Source: an uncultured Eubacterium sp.
GTDB taxonomy: Bacteria > Bacillota > Clostridia > Lachnospirales > Lachnospiraceae
DNA length: 64,000 nucleotides
Direction: 5' to 3'
Assembly: GCA_910586225.1 (NCBI GenBank)
Contig: CAJUIL010000003.1
Location: 124,001 to 188,000, forward strand
Shown here: positions 52,359 to 61,237 of the stretch, piece by piece
Position numbering within the stretch: the stretch's first letter is position 1
Layout: every line of letters begins with the position of its first letter
The notes under the pieces: generated by a model
What the model was told of the DNA's origin: nothing
Database searches by the model: none
What the model saw: the letters and a program-made list of their open reading frames with translations, nothing else
Made by a program: the position numbers and the translations under genes

Positions 52359-54568
52359 TCACCCTCCTGCTGCTCCAGAATCCGGTTCCTAAGACCGCTG
52401 TAACGCTTTTGTTCACTAACATTAGATGCCATATCTGCAAATGTATGCTCATCTCCAACTAATGTCACACACTTTTTAGCTCTAGTGACCGCCGTATAAA
52501 GCAGATTGCGGTTCATCAGCATTCTCGGCCCGCTCAAAAGCGGAATGACTACCGCCGGATATTCGCTGCCTTGTGATTTATGAATCGTAACCGCATAGGC
52601 AAGCTCCAGCTCATCGAGCATTTTAAACGGATATTCCACTATCCTGCCTTCATCAAATTCGATCGTTAGCAGCTCCGTGATCTCACGGATACTGCGGATC
52701 ACGCCCATATCGCCGTTAAAAATCCCCATGCCCCGTTCGATCGCGATTCCATAACGGTTTTTCATTTCCCATTCAATTTGATAATTGTTTTTGATCTGCA
52801 TCACCTTGTCGCCTTCGCGAAAGATCATTTCGCCGCGTTCTTTTTCAGCCTTTTTCGGTGACGGCGGATTCAAATACTGCTGCAAAACCGTATTCAGACG
52901 GTCCACGCCAAGCAGCCCCTTGCGCATCGGCGTTAACACCTGGATATCATACATATGCGCGTCCACATATTTCGGCATTTTCTGGATGACAAGCTGCAGG
53001 ACGACGTTGATGATCTTATCCGCGTCATAGCGCTTTAAAAAGAAAAAGTCTCTGCTCTTGTTATCCAGCCGGACAGGTTCGCCGCGGTTGATCTTATGGG
53101 CGTTTACGATAATATCACTCTGGCTCGCCTGACGAAAGATCTTCGTCAGACGCACGACCTGGTACACGCCCGCGTCAATCAGATCCTTTAAGACACTCCC
53201 TGGTCCGACACTTGGCAGCTGATTGACGTCTCCCACGAGTATCAGCCTAGTAGAAGGCGCAATCGCTTTCAGCAGCGAGTTCATAAGTGAAATATCGACC
53301 ATGGACATCTCATCGATGATCACCGCGTCTGTTTCCAGCGGGTTCGATTCGTTGCGTTCAAATCCGGCGTTTCCTTCCACGCCGCCGTTTAATTCCAGCA
53401 ACCGGTGAATCGTACGCGCCTCGTATCCGGTCGTTTCGCTCATACGCTTTGCCGCACGCCCAGTCGGCGCCGCCAGCATAAAATCCAGCCCTTCCATCTC
53501 GTACAGCCGGATAATCGAATTGATCGTCGTTGTTTTTCCAGTTCCCGGCCCTCCGGTAATGATCAGAAGGCCATTTCTTTCCGCCTCGCAGACCGCTTCG
53601 CGCTGCAGCTCGTCTAATACAACGCGCGTATGCTTTTCAATCGCAGTTATTTTATCATCCAGTCCGGACTGTACAGCCTCTTGGCGGACATTCAGCTGAT
53701 GCAGCAAGACCGCCACATTGTGCTCCATATTATAAAAAGAAGAAGCATACACCTGCACCTCTTCATCGTGCCGCTTTATTACTATCCTGCGGGCGACTGC
53801 CAGCTCCATATACTGCTTTTCAATCAACTCCTGCTCCAGTCCCAGCAGCTCAGCCACCCTTACATTCAGCGCTTGCTCCGGCAGATATGTGTGTCCTTCC
53901 CCGCCTGCCTGCTGCAAGGCATATAAAATACCGCTGCGGATCCGAAAATCCGAATCCGCCCGGATTCCTGCACGCGACGCGATCTCATCCGCGATCCGAA
54001 ATCCGACGCCTTGGATATCGTCCGCCAAACGATACGGATTTTCCCGGATGATCGAATAAATCTTCGCACCATATGCCTGATACACTTTGACTGCCAGCGT
54101 AAGCGAAATCCCAAACTGCTGCAAAAACATCATCGCCTGACGCATCTCTCTTTTTTCCTCTACCTGCGCCGCGATTTCCTGCGCCTTACGCTCACTGATC
54201 CCTTTGATTTCCGCCAAACGCTCCGGCTCCTCTTCGATCACACGAAACGTGTCTTTTTTAAATTTACGGACTATCCGGGCGGCAAGCGCTGCTCCGACAC
54301 CTTTGATCGCACCGGAGCCAAGATAGCGTTCCATCCCAAATTCATCTTCCGGTTCCTTTTCTTCGTACGACTCCACTTTGAATTGTCTGCCATATGCCGG
54401 ATGCTCCGTATAGCTGCCAGAAAATTCCACGTTCATGCCCTCGGATACACCGTGCAGAATCCCAACACAGGTCAGCTCGCCGTCCTCCGTGTTCAGCGTC
54501 AGCACACAATACCCGTTTTCCTGATTTTGGAATATAAAATTGTCGATGTATCCTCTTACCTTATCCAA
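52355..54568 (-). CDS. recD2: RecD2-type ATP-dependent DNA helicase
   Basis: Start taken at TTG 54568 (AGGAG upstream), which gives the usual 737 residues; the longer frame reads through leader sequence. The N-terminal OB-like and helix-hairpin-helix region (about 1-300) contains AIKGVGAALAARIV and DIQGVGFRIADEIA. Helicase motif I is GGPGTGKTT (339-347), motif II IDEMSM, motif III VGDVNQLPSVGPG, and motif VI YTAVTRAKKCVTLVG. It moves 5' to 3' and works in repair without RecBC. The grouping with comFC and yvyF is an operon of convenience. Confidence 0.95.
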   Translation of the reverse strand: MDKVRGYIDNFIFQNQENGYCVLTLNTEDGELTCVGILHGVSEGMNVEFSGSYTEHPAYGRQFKVESYEEKEPEDEFGMERYLGSGAIKGVGAALAARIVRKFKKDTFRVIEEEPERLAEIKGISERKAQEIAAQVEEKREMRQAMMFLQQFGISLTLAVKVYQAYGAKIYSIIRENPYRLADDIQGVGFRIADEIASRAGIRADSDFRIRSGILYALQQAGGEGHTYLPEQALNVRVAELLGLEQELIEKQYMELAVARRIVIKRHDEEVQVYASSFYNMEHNVAVLLHQLNVRQEAVQSGLDDKITAIEKHTRVVLDELQREAVCEAERNGLLIITGGPGTGKTTTINSIIRLYEMEGLDFMLAAPTGRAAKRMSETTGYEARTIHRLLELNGGVEGNAGFERNESNPLETDAVIIDEMSMVDISLMNSLLKAIAPSTRLILVGDVNQLPSVGPGSVLKDLIDAGVYQVVRLTKIFRQASQSDIIVNAHKINRGEPVRLDNKSRDFFFLKRYDADKIINVVLQLVIQKMPKYVDAHMYDIQVLTPMRKGLLGVDRLNTVLQQYLNPPSPKKAEKERGEMIFREGDKVMQIKNNYQIEWEMKNRYGIAIERGMGIFNGDMGVIRSIREITELLTIEFDEGRIVEYPFKMLDELELAYAVTIHKSQGSEYPAVVIPLLSGPRMLMNRNLLYTAVTRAKKCVTLVGDEHTFADMASNVSEQKRYSGLRNRILEQQEGE

Positions 54569-54616
54569 ATCTGTCTCTCCTGTCCATCCGATGTAAAGTA
54601 GGAAATGAAAGCTGCA

Positions 54617-54661
54617 CAAAAAAATACAGGATGTTCTGTTTTCTATTTTCACAACATCCTG
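54617..54661 (-). terminator. Terminator of the mbl-flagellar rod transcript
   Basis: CAGGATGTT (54627-54635) pairs with AACATCCTG (54653-54661) over 17 bases. On the minus strand it is followed by TATTTTTTT. It lies between the FlgJ-like gene and recD2. Confidence 0.8.
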
Positions 54662-54764
54662 CATTTGCTCTTCTTGTTACCTTGCTGCAGCCATCTGTTC
54701 AGCCGCGGCACAAGCCGGCACATCTAAAATCGGCAGCGCCCCAAAGCAGCTGACAGATATGCCA

Positions 54765-55124
54765 TTATTCCTCGTCAGTAATGCCGTAGTTGCGCTTCAT
54801 CTGCTCATAAAGCTGCTGCGCCAGCGGCCCGCCTGCCTGATCCGTTGTCTGTGAAGCAATATCCTGTATCACGCCGTCTTTAAAATAATCTACAAGAGAG
54901 GATAACGACGTGTCCTTTCCTTCCTCGCTGCCAATCGTTTTGAACATTTCTTTGTATACCTGTTCCATAAAATAAGATTCAAACTCGCGGCAGACCTCTT
55001 TTAATTCCTCTGCAGATGCAGCAGAGTCCATATTGTCCAGCTTTCCGGATAAGCCCTTGCCAGTAACCGAACTGGTCACAGAAGGATCGATATAGGAGTT
55101 TAATCCTCCAATTTGCATACTCAT
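54765..55124 (-). CDS. FlgJ-type rod-binding protein
   Basis: 119 residues corresponding to the N-terminal rod-binding domain of FlgJ, without the muramidase domain. The signature is CREFESYFMEQVYKEMFKTI, followed by DYFKDGVIQDIAS and GGPLAQQLYEQMKR. It helps assemble the flagellar rod through the wall. AGGAGG precedes its ATG; it follows flgG by 12 bases and ends the flagellar transcript. Confidence 0.9.
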   Translation of the reverse strand: MSMQIGGLNSYIDPSVTSSVTGKGLSGKLDNMDSAASAEELKEVCREFESYFMEQVYKEMFKTIGSEEGKDTSLSSLVDYFKDGVIQDIASQTTDQAGGPLAQQLYEQMKRNYGITDEE

Positions 55125-55136
55125 TGATCAAACCTC

Positions 55137-55952
55137 CTATCGTTTCAGGTTATTTGCCTGCTCCAGCATTGTATCCGAAGTTGTGATCGCACGAGAATTT
55201 AACTCATAAGCCCTCTGCGCCACGATCATATTGACCATTTCATCCGCAACCTGCACGTTTGAGCCTTCCAAATAGCCCTGAAGGACTCTGCTCCGTGTTA
55301 AGCCTGCTGTCGTCGCTTCGTTCATAGGCGCTCCGGATGCCGGAGTTTCTACATAATATGTACCGGATATTTTCTGCAATCCTGCGTCATTATTAAACTG
55401 CCATAGACCGATCGTCTGATTCAGCGGAACATATGCATTGTCCGCATCTGTATATCCGATCACGCCTTCTGAGGATATCATAACATGGCTTGCATCCACT
55501 TCATCTGGAAGAATGATCTCATTGCCGTTCGTATCCATTACCTGATAGCCTTCAGAACTGCACAGCGTCAGTCCGTTCGCGCCCTGGCTCCAGTAAAAAT
55601 CACCATTTCTCGTATAATACACCTGATTATCCAATCCATTGACAGCAAACAGGCCCTCGCCCTCGATCGCAACTGCACTGTCGCTCTCCACATCCATCAT
55701 CTGGCCATTACCAAAATGCGACGTGATTGACGCAAGTCTTGTTCCAAGGCCCACCTGTGCGGAAATCGGCTTCTGCGCCCCATTTGCTGAGGTTGTTTCT
55801 GTTTGGATCGTTTGATATAACAACGTCTTAAATTCCGGCTTTTCCGTTTTGTAGCCGACCGTATTGACATTTGCCAGATTGTTTGAGATCGAATCTACAT
55901 TCGCCTGCTGCGCACGCATACCAGATGCCGCGCTCCATAACGCTCTCATCAT
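55137..55952 (-). CDS. flgG: Flagellar basal-body rod protein, FlgG/FlhP type
   Basis: Starting at ATG 55952 (AAGGAG upstream; ATG 55949 possible), 271 residues. The N-terminal rod motif MRALWSAASGMRAQQANVDS with SNNLANVNTVGYK and the C-terminal LEGSNVQVADEMVNMIVAQR and RAYELNSRAI are the paired ends of rod proteins. LGTRLASI and FAVNGLDNQVYYTRNGDF are typical of FlgG. Order mbl, FlgF-like, FlgG-like equals mbl-flhO-flhP in B. subtilis. Confidence 0.94.
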   Translation of the reverse strand: MMRALWSAASGMRAQQANVDSISNNLANVNTVGYKTEKPEFKTLLYQTIQTETTSANGAQKPISAQVGLGTRLASITSHFGNGQMMDVESDSAVAIEGEGLFAVNGLDNQVYYTRNGDFYWSQGANGLTLCSSEGYQVMDTNGNEIILPDEVDASHVMISSEGVIGYTDADNAYVPLNQTIGLWQFNNDAGLQKISGTYYVETPASGAPMNEATTAGLTRSRVLQGYLEGSNVQVADEMVNMIVAQRAYELNSRAITTSDTMLEQANNLKR

Positions 55953-56058
55953 AATTACTTTTCTCCTTCCACGGCACTCCATGCCTTGCTTTCCTTTGCA
56001 GCAGCTCAGCAAGCTGACCTGTTACTTACCTTCCGTGGTGTAAATACACTTTCTTTTA

Positions 56059-56088
56059 TTATCGGCGGGATCGTTCATTTTCATAACC
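56059..56088 (-). promoter_or_regulatory. Possible flagellar sigma-factor (SigD/FliA) promoter element upstream of flgG
   Basis: GCCGATAA on the minus strand (56059-56066) is an exact FliA-type -10 box, about 107 bases before the flgG ATG. The matching -35 TAAA is not at the right place; the recurring GGTTATGAAAATG (56076-56088) sits there instead. Support is partial. Confidence 0.3.
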
Positions 56089-56111
56089 AAAAATTTTCAT
56101 TTTTACCGCGA

Positions 56112-56915
56112 TCAGACCTTACCAACCTGATTGACTGCTTTTTCAATCATTGTATCAAACGTCTGGATCATTTTCTGGTTGGATTCATATGCCCTTGCGA
56201 TCGTGATCATTGTAACCATCTCGTCTACGACCTTGACATTCGATGCTTCAATCGTACCCTGCTCGATCCTGCCGTTTGCAGCGATCACCTGTCCGCCATC
56301 TACCAGATCATACATATTTTCGCCGTATTTGGAAAGGAAATCGTAATTTTCAAAATCCACCATTCCAAGCTGCGCAACCAGCTGATCGTTTTGGTAGATA
56401 AATCCTGCCTGGTCAATCCTAAAATCCTGATTCGGGTCTAACTGGATATAATTGTTGGCCGCCGGATTGCCAGTCTGTGCGCCGTTCTGATTTAAAACAT
56501 AATCTCCGTCCTTCGTACGTAAAAATCCGTCGGTACTGATCGTAAACGCACCGTCACGCGTATATTTTACAGAAGTATTTCCATCCTTATCGGTAAAGGA
56601 AACCGCAAAAAATCCGTTGCCGTCAATCGCGCAGTCGTATTTGTTGTCCGTCACCTTAAAGCTTCCCTGGGTATAGTCGGTATAAGTCTCTCCGATCTTA
56701 ACGCCCATATTAATATCGCCCAGCGTCCTTGTCCGCCAGGTCGGCACTGAAGAATCCTTGATCCGTACTGCCAGCTGTGATTCAAAGGATTCCGCCGTCG
56801 CCCCTTCTTTTTTATATCCGTTTGTATCCGCATTTGCCAGGTTGTTCGTAATAACGTCCAGACGGTTCATTTCGTTGACCATTCCTGTCCATGCTGTGTA
56901 TAGCCCCTTTACCAT
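56112..56915 (-). CDS. flgF: Flagellar basal-body rod protein, FlgF/FlhO type
   Basis: 267 residues with the rod N-terminus VKGLYTAWTGMVNEMNRLDV and TNNLANADTNGYKKEG, and the C-terminal IEASNVKVVDEMVTMITIAR with RAYESNQKMIQTFD. The middle has DGNGFFAVSFTDKDGN. It belongs to the proximal part of the flagellar rod. It follows mbl by 49 bases and precedes flgG by 159; the presence of both genes supports a motile host. Confidence 0.93.
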   Translation of the reverse strand: MVKGLYTAWTGMVNEMNRLDVITNNLANADTNGYKKEGATAESFESQLAVRIKDSSVPTWRTRTLGDINMGVKIGETYTDYTQGSFKVTDNKYDCAIDGNGFFAVSFTDKDGNTSVKYTRDGAFTISTDGFLRTKDGDYVLNQNGAQTGNPAANNYIQLDPNQDFRIDQAGFIYQNDQLVAQLGMVDFENYDFLSKYGENMYDLVDGGQVIAANGRIEQGTIEASNVKVVDEMVTMITIARAYESNQKMIQTFDTMIEKAVNQVGKV

Positions 56916-56964
56916 AATTACTTCCTTTCCGTCCTGTGCTTGATCCGTGCGCCGTATACATCCG

Positions 56965-57960
56965 TTAGTCGTCGTCGCGCTTGCCTGCCAGAAATTCCAC
57001 GAATTTCCCGGTTCCTACCGCAACACAGGTCATTGGTTCTTCAGCGGTCATTGTATTAATTCCCGTTTTTTCCTCTATCAGCTCTTCCAGCCCGCGCAAA
57101 AGCGCTCCGCCTCCCGTCAGCACAATGCCGCGGTCAGCGACGTCCGCTGCCAACTCCGGCGGTGTTTTCTCCAATACGCTGTGGACAGCTTCCACAATCT
57201 GCAGGGTTGCTTCCCGCAGCGCCTCTTCTGTCTCTTCAGAGGATACCGTTACTGTTTTCGGCAGGCCAGTCACGAGATTGCGCCCTCTGACGTCGATCGT
57301 TTCCGGCTGCGCCAGCGGATAACACGTACCGATCTTTATCTTAATATCCTCAGCCGTGCGCTCGCCGATCAGCAGGTTGTGCTTTTTACGCATATACCGG
57401 ACGATCGCTTCGTCAAAATCATCTCCGGCAATCTTGATCGAAGTGCTTACTACCGACCCGCCGAGGGAAATGACTGCGATATCTGCCGTACCGCCGCCGA
57501 TATCCACGATCATATTTCCACATGGTCTTGAAATATCAATGCCTGCGCCGATCGCCGCCGCAATCGGCTCCTCGATGATCATCACTTCTCTGGCTCCCGC
57601 CTGATAGGTCGCATCTTCTACGGCCTTTTTTTCTACCTCGGTTACGCCGCTCGGTACGCAAACGCTGATACGCGGCTTGCGGAAGCTTTTCTTTCCGAGC
57701 GCTTTTTGGATAAAATACTTGATCATCTTTTCCGTAACCGTATAGTCAGAGATAACACCCTGACGCAGCGGACGCACCGCCACAATATTTCCTGGCGTAC
57801 GTCCAAGCATCAGACGCGCTTCTTCCCCGATTGCTTTTATTTTATTCGTGTCGCGGTCAAATGCCACAACCGAAGGCTCTTTTAATACAACGCCTTTTCC
57901 TTTAATATAAACTAGAATACTGGCTGTCCCTAAATCAATACCAATATCTGCTCCCATCAT
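56965..57960 (-). CDS. mbl: MreB/Mbl-family actin-like cell-shape protein
   Basis: 331 residues with the actin-type nucleotide-binding pattern: IGIDLGTASILVYIKGKGVV (phosphate 1), MIVDIGGGTADIAVISLGG (phosphate 2) and GIVLTGGGALLRGLEELI (adenosine). It polymerises under the membrane and guides wall synthesis in rods. The gene order before the flgF/flgG pair supports Mbl over MreB proper, since no mreC or mreD follows. Start ATG 57960 or the next ATG. Confidence 0.94.
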   Translation of the reverse strand: MMGADIGIDLGTASILVYIKGKGVVLKEPSVVAFDRDTNKIKAIGEEARLMLGRTPGNIVAVRPLRQGVISDYTVTEKMIKYFIQKALGKKSFRKPRISVCVPSGVTEVEKKAVEDATYQAGAREVMIIEEPIAAAIGAGIDISRPCGNMIVDIGGGTADIAVISLGGSVVSTSIKIAGDDFDEAIVRYMRKKHNLLIGERTAEDIKIKIGTCYPLAQPETIDVRGRNLVTGLPKTVTVSSEETEEALREATLQIVEAVHSVLEKTPPELAADVADRGIVLTGGGALLRGLEELIEEKTGINTMTAEEPMTCVAVGTGKFVEFLAGKRDDD

Positions 57961-58087
57961 GTACAGATATCCCCTTTCATCTCTTCTTAAAAATACTGCA
58001 TTTTCCTGTCGTGTGAGATTAGCCGCTGCTGCCCGACGCAGTAGCGGTTACCTATGTGCTATCCTCTATTTTGCCATATTAATTCCT

Positions 58088-58093
58088 ATTATA
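58088..58093 (-). promoter_or_regulatory. Candidate -10 element for mbl
   Basis: TATAAT on the minus strand (58088-58093), about 130 bases before the mbl start. No good -35 box is at the normal distance, so an activator or another sigma factor may be involved. A GU-rich hairpin at 58021-58049 lies in the leader. Confidence 0.3.
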
Positions 58094-58206
58094 TACAATA
58101 AATTCCATTTTTCCTAGCACTTTTTTATTTTTCACAAAATTTTATAGATGAGGGCAGGATTTCCATTTCATTATAGGCAATCTGACCAAAAAAATCAATG
58201 GATAAT

Positions 58207-61050
58207 TCAGGAATTTATATATCGCTTCACATATTGGCCAGTATAAGACTCTGGATTTTGCGCCACCTCCTCAGGCGTCCCCTGCGCAATGACTGTACCG
58301 CCCCCGTCTCCGCCCTCCGGGCCCATATCGATAATATAATCCGCCGTTTTGATCACATCCAGATTATGCTCAATGACAATGACCGTATTTCCGCCGTCCG
58401 CCAAGCGATGCAGGATTTCCACAAGCTTATGCACATCAGCAAAATGCAGCCCCGTCGTCGGCTCGTCCAGAATATAAACCGTCTTTCCAGTACTGCGGCG
58501 GCTTAGCTCTGTCGCAAGCTTGATACGCTGCGCCTCCCCGCCGGACAGCTCGGTCGACGGCTGGCCAAGCTTGATATATGACAAGCCGACATCGTAAAGC
58601 GTCCGGATCTTGCGCTCGATCGTCGGAATATTCTCAAAAAACGCAAGCGCCTCCTCTACTGTCATATTCAGTACATCGAAAATACTCTTTCCTTTATATT
58701 TTACTTCCAGCGTCTCCCGGTTGTAACGCTTGCCTTGACAAACCTCGCAAGGCACGTAGACATCCGGAAGAAAATGCATTTCGATTTTTAAGATCCCGTC
58801 TCCGGAACAGGCTTCACAGCGTCCGCCCTTGACATTAAAGCTGAAGCGTCCTTTTTTATAGCCCTTTGCTTTCGCATCCGGTGTAGCCGCAAACAGGTCG
58901 CGGATCATATCAAAAACGCCCGTATAAGTCGCCGGATTAGATCGCGGCGTACGCCCGATCGGGGACTGGTCAATGGCAATAACCTTGTCCAGCTGTTCCA
59001 GACCGAGAAGCTTATCATGCCTGCCAGGTATACATCTGGCACGGTTTAGCTTTTTCGCCATCGCCTTATACAAAATCTCATTTGTCAGAGAGCTTTTACC
59101 GGAGCCGGATACGCCGGTAATGCAAGTCATAATGCCAAGCGGTATTTTCACAGTAATATTTTTCAAGTTATTTTCCTTTGCCCCTTTGACCGTCAGCCAA
59201 CCTGTCGGCTCCTTACGCCGGGAAGGCACTGGGATCTTGATGCGTCCGCTTAAATAGGCGCCTGTCACAGACTGCGGATTGTTCATAATGTCATCTGCCG
59301 TTCCGGTAGCAATGACCTCTCCGCCATGCTCCCCGGCGCCAGGTCCGATATCCACGATAAAATCTGCCGCGCGCATCGTATCCTCGTCATGCTCTACAAC
59401 GATCAGCGTATTTCCAAGCTCTTTTAAATTTTTCAGTGCGGACAGCAGCTTGTCATTATCCCGCTGGTGCAGGCCGATGCTTGGCTCGTCCAAAATATAC
59501 GCAACACCGACAAGGCCGGAACCTATCTGCGTGGCCAGACGGATGCGCTGCGCTTCCCCGCCGGATAACGTACCCGTCGCCCGTCCAAGCGACAGATAAT
59601 CCAGTCCGACCTCTACGAGAAAGCCGACCCTTGCCCGGATCTCTCGGATGATCTGCGCACCGATCAACTCCTGCTGCTTCGTTAACGGCAGGCTTGCCAT
59701 AAACTGCTGCAGATTTTTGATCGAAAGATTCGTCAGCTCGAAGATATTTTTATCATGAATCGTCACGGCCAGCGCTTCTTTTTTTAAACGCTGCCCGCCG
59801 CACAGCTTGCACGGCGTGACCCGCATAAATTCCTCGTACTGCTGCTTCATTGTATCTGAGCCTGTCTCACGATATCTGCGGCCGACGTTCTTTACAAGTC
59901 CCTCAAATTGCACGTCATACACGCCTTCCCCGCGCATTCCTCGGTAATGCACCTTGACCGGACGCTCCGCGCCGTTCACAAGCATATCCCTTACCTCCTC
60001 TGACAGCTCTTCATACGGCGTGTTCAAGTCAAAATCATATTCCTTCGCGAGTGCGGTGAGCGTGGCATACGTATAGCTGGAAGGATCCGTACACGACTGC
60101 CAGCCCGTCACCTGGATCGCACCGCCCGCTATGCTGAGCGACGGATCAGGTATCATCAGCTCCTCGTCAAACTCCATTTTATACCCAAGTCCAAAACAGT
60201 CCGGACAGGCGCCGAACGGATTGTTAAACGAAAAACTCCTCGGCTCGATCTCATCTACACTAATGCCGCAATCCGGGCAGGCAAAGCTGTCTGAAAACTG
60301 CAAAATCTGCGTTTCCTCCTGCTGCCCCTGCACTTCAACCATCACAAGGCCGTCCGCAAGCTCCAGCACGCTTTCGATGGAATCCGTCAATCTCTTTTCG
60401 ATCCCTTCTTTTACGATCAGGCGGTCTACGATAATCTCGATATTATGCTTTTTATTTTTTTCCAGCGGGATTTCTTCGGTCAGCTCATACATATTCCCAT
60501 CCGCGATGACGCGCACATACCCGCTGCGCTTCGCCTGCTCCAGCAGCTTTTGGTGCGTCCCCTTACGGCCGCGTACCACCGGAGCCAGCAGCTGGATCTT
60601 CGTCCGCTCCGGCAGCCCCATAACCATATCCACCATCTGGTCTACCGTCTGCTTTTTGATCTCCTTGCCGCATTTCGGACAGTGCGGAATACCGATACGC
60701 GCATACAGCAGACGGAAATAATCATAAATCTCCGTTACCGTCCCGACTGTGGAGCGCGGATTGCGGTTGGTCGACTTTTGATCGATCGAAATAGCCGGGG
60801 ACAGCCCTTCAATCTTTTCTACATTCGGCTTTTCCGCCTGCCCAAGAAACTGCCTTGCGTAGGACGAAAGGGATTCCATATAGCGTCTCTGTCCCTCTGC
60901 ATAGATCGTATCAAACGCCAGCGACGATTTTCCAGAACCGCTCAGCCCAGTCAGCACGACAAATTCGTCTCTTGGAATATCTAAATCTATATTTTTTAAA
61001 TTATGCTCATTCGCACCGCGAATTTTAATATACTTTCTTTCTCTGCTCAT
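58207..61050 (-). CDS. uvrA: Excinuclease ABC subunit A
   Basis: 947 residues, a normal length. Two ABC modules are present: Walker A GLSGSGKSS near residue 32 and GVSGSGKSS near 645; signatures LSGGEAQRIRLATQIG and LSGGEAQRIKLATELS. Zinc sites are seen at CPKCGKEI, CPDCGI with CPDCFGLGY, and CEACSGDGIL with CEVCQGKRY. It recognises bulky DNA lesions with UvrB in nucleotide-excision repair. It follows uvrB by 157 bases that contain the degenerate repeats. Confidence 0.97.
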   Translation of the reverse strand: MSRERKYIKIRGANEHNLKNIDLDIPRDEFVVLTGLSGSGKSSLAFDTIYAEGQRRYMESLSSYARQFLGQAEKPNVEKIEGLSPAISIDQKSTNRNPRSTVGTVTEIYDYFRLLYARIGIPHCPKCGKEIKKQTVDQMVDMVMGLPERTKIQLLAPVVRGRKGTHQKLLEQAKRSGYVRVIADGNMYELTEEIPLEKNKKHNIEIIVDRLIVKEGIEKRLTDSIESVLELADGLVMVEVQGQQEETQILQFSDSFACPDCGISVDEIEPRSFSFNNPFGACPDCFGLGYKMEFDEELMIPDPSLSIAGGAIQVTGWQSCTDPSSYTYATLTALAKEYDFDLNTPYEELSEEVRDMLVNGAERPVKVHYRGMRGEGVYDVQFEGLVKNVGRRYRETGSDTMKQQYEEFMRVTPCKLCGGQRLKKEALAVTIHDKNIFELTNLSIKNLQQFMASLPLTKQQELIGAQIIREIRARVGFLVEVGLDYLSLGRATGTLSGGEAQRIRLATQIGSGLVGVAYILDEPSIGLHQRDNDKLLSALKNLKELGNTLIVVEHDEDTMRAADFIVDIGPGAGEHGGEVIATGTADDIMNNPQSVTGAYLSGRIKIPVPSRRKEPTGWLTVKGAKENNLKNITVKIPLGIMTCITGVSGSGKSSLTNEILYKAMAKKLNRARCIPGRHDKLLGLEQLDKVIAIDQSPIGRTPRSNPATYTGVFDMIRDLFAATPDAKAKGYKKGRFSFNVKGGRCEACSGDGILKIEMHFLPDVYVPCEVCQGKRYNRETLEVKYKGKSIFDVLNMTVEEALAFFENIPTIERKIRTLYDVGLSYIKLGQPSTELSGGEAQRIKLATELSRRSTGKTVYILDEPTTGLHFADVHKLVEILHRLADGGNTVIVIEHNLDVIKTADYIIDMGPEGGDGGGTVIAQGTPEEVAQNPESYTGQYVKRYINS

Positions 61051-61065
61051 GTTTTATTTTCTCAT

Positions 61066-61237
61066 CCTTCTATTTTTACGCATCCCTTGACATTTGCGTT
61101 AAATGCTGCACGCTTCTGCTTATGCACATTCCCCACCATTTTCGTCAAATGTTGTACGCTTCTGCTTCTATGCATCACGCAGCTTTTTCGGCAAATACTG
61201 CACACTTCTACTTCTGCGCATCCCGCAGCATTTCTTT
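61066..61237. repeat. Degenerate tandem repeat derived from the uvrB 3' end
   Basis: About 3.6 copies of a 46-48 base unit lie head to tail. Copy 1 (about 61189-61237) includes the last ten codons and stop of uvrB plus flanking DNA; copies 2 (61143-61188), 3 (61096-61142) and 4 (partial, 61066-61095) fill the space up to the uvrA leader. The best-kept core on the minus strand is AAGCAGAAGCGTGCAGCATT and its variants. The unit is not a multiple of three. Confidence 0.85.

Noticed and set aside
58021..58049. Riboswitch or terminator before mbl
   Set aside because: The hairpin relies on wobble pairs and has no T-tract; no known riboswitch core could be recognised.
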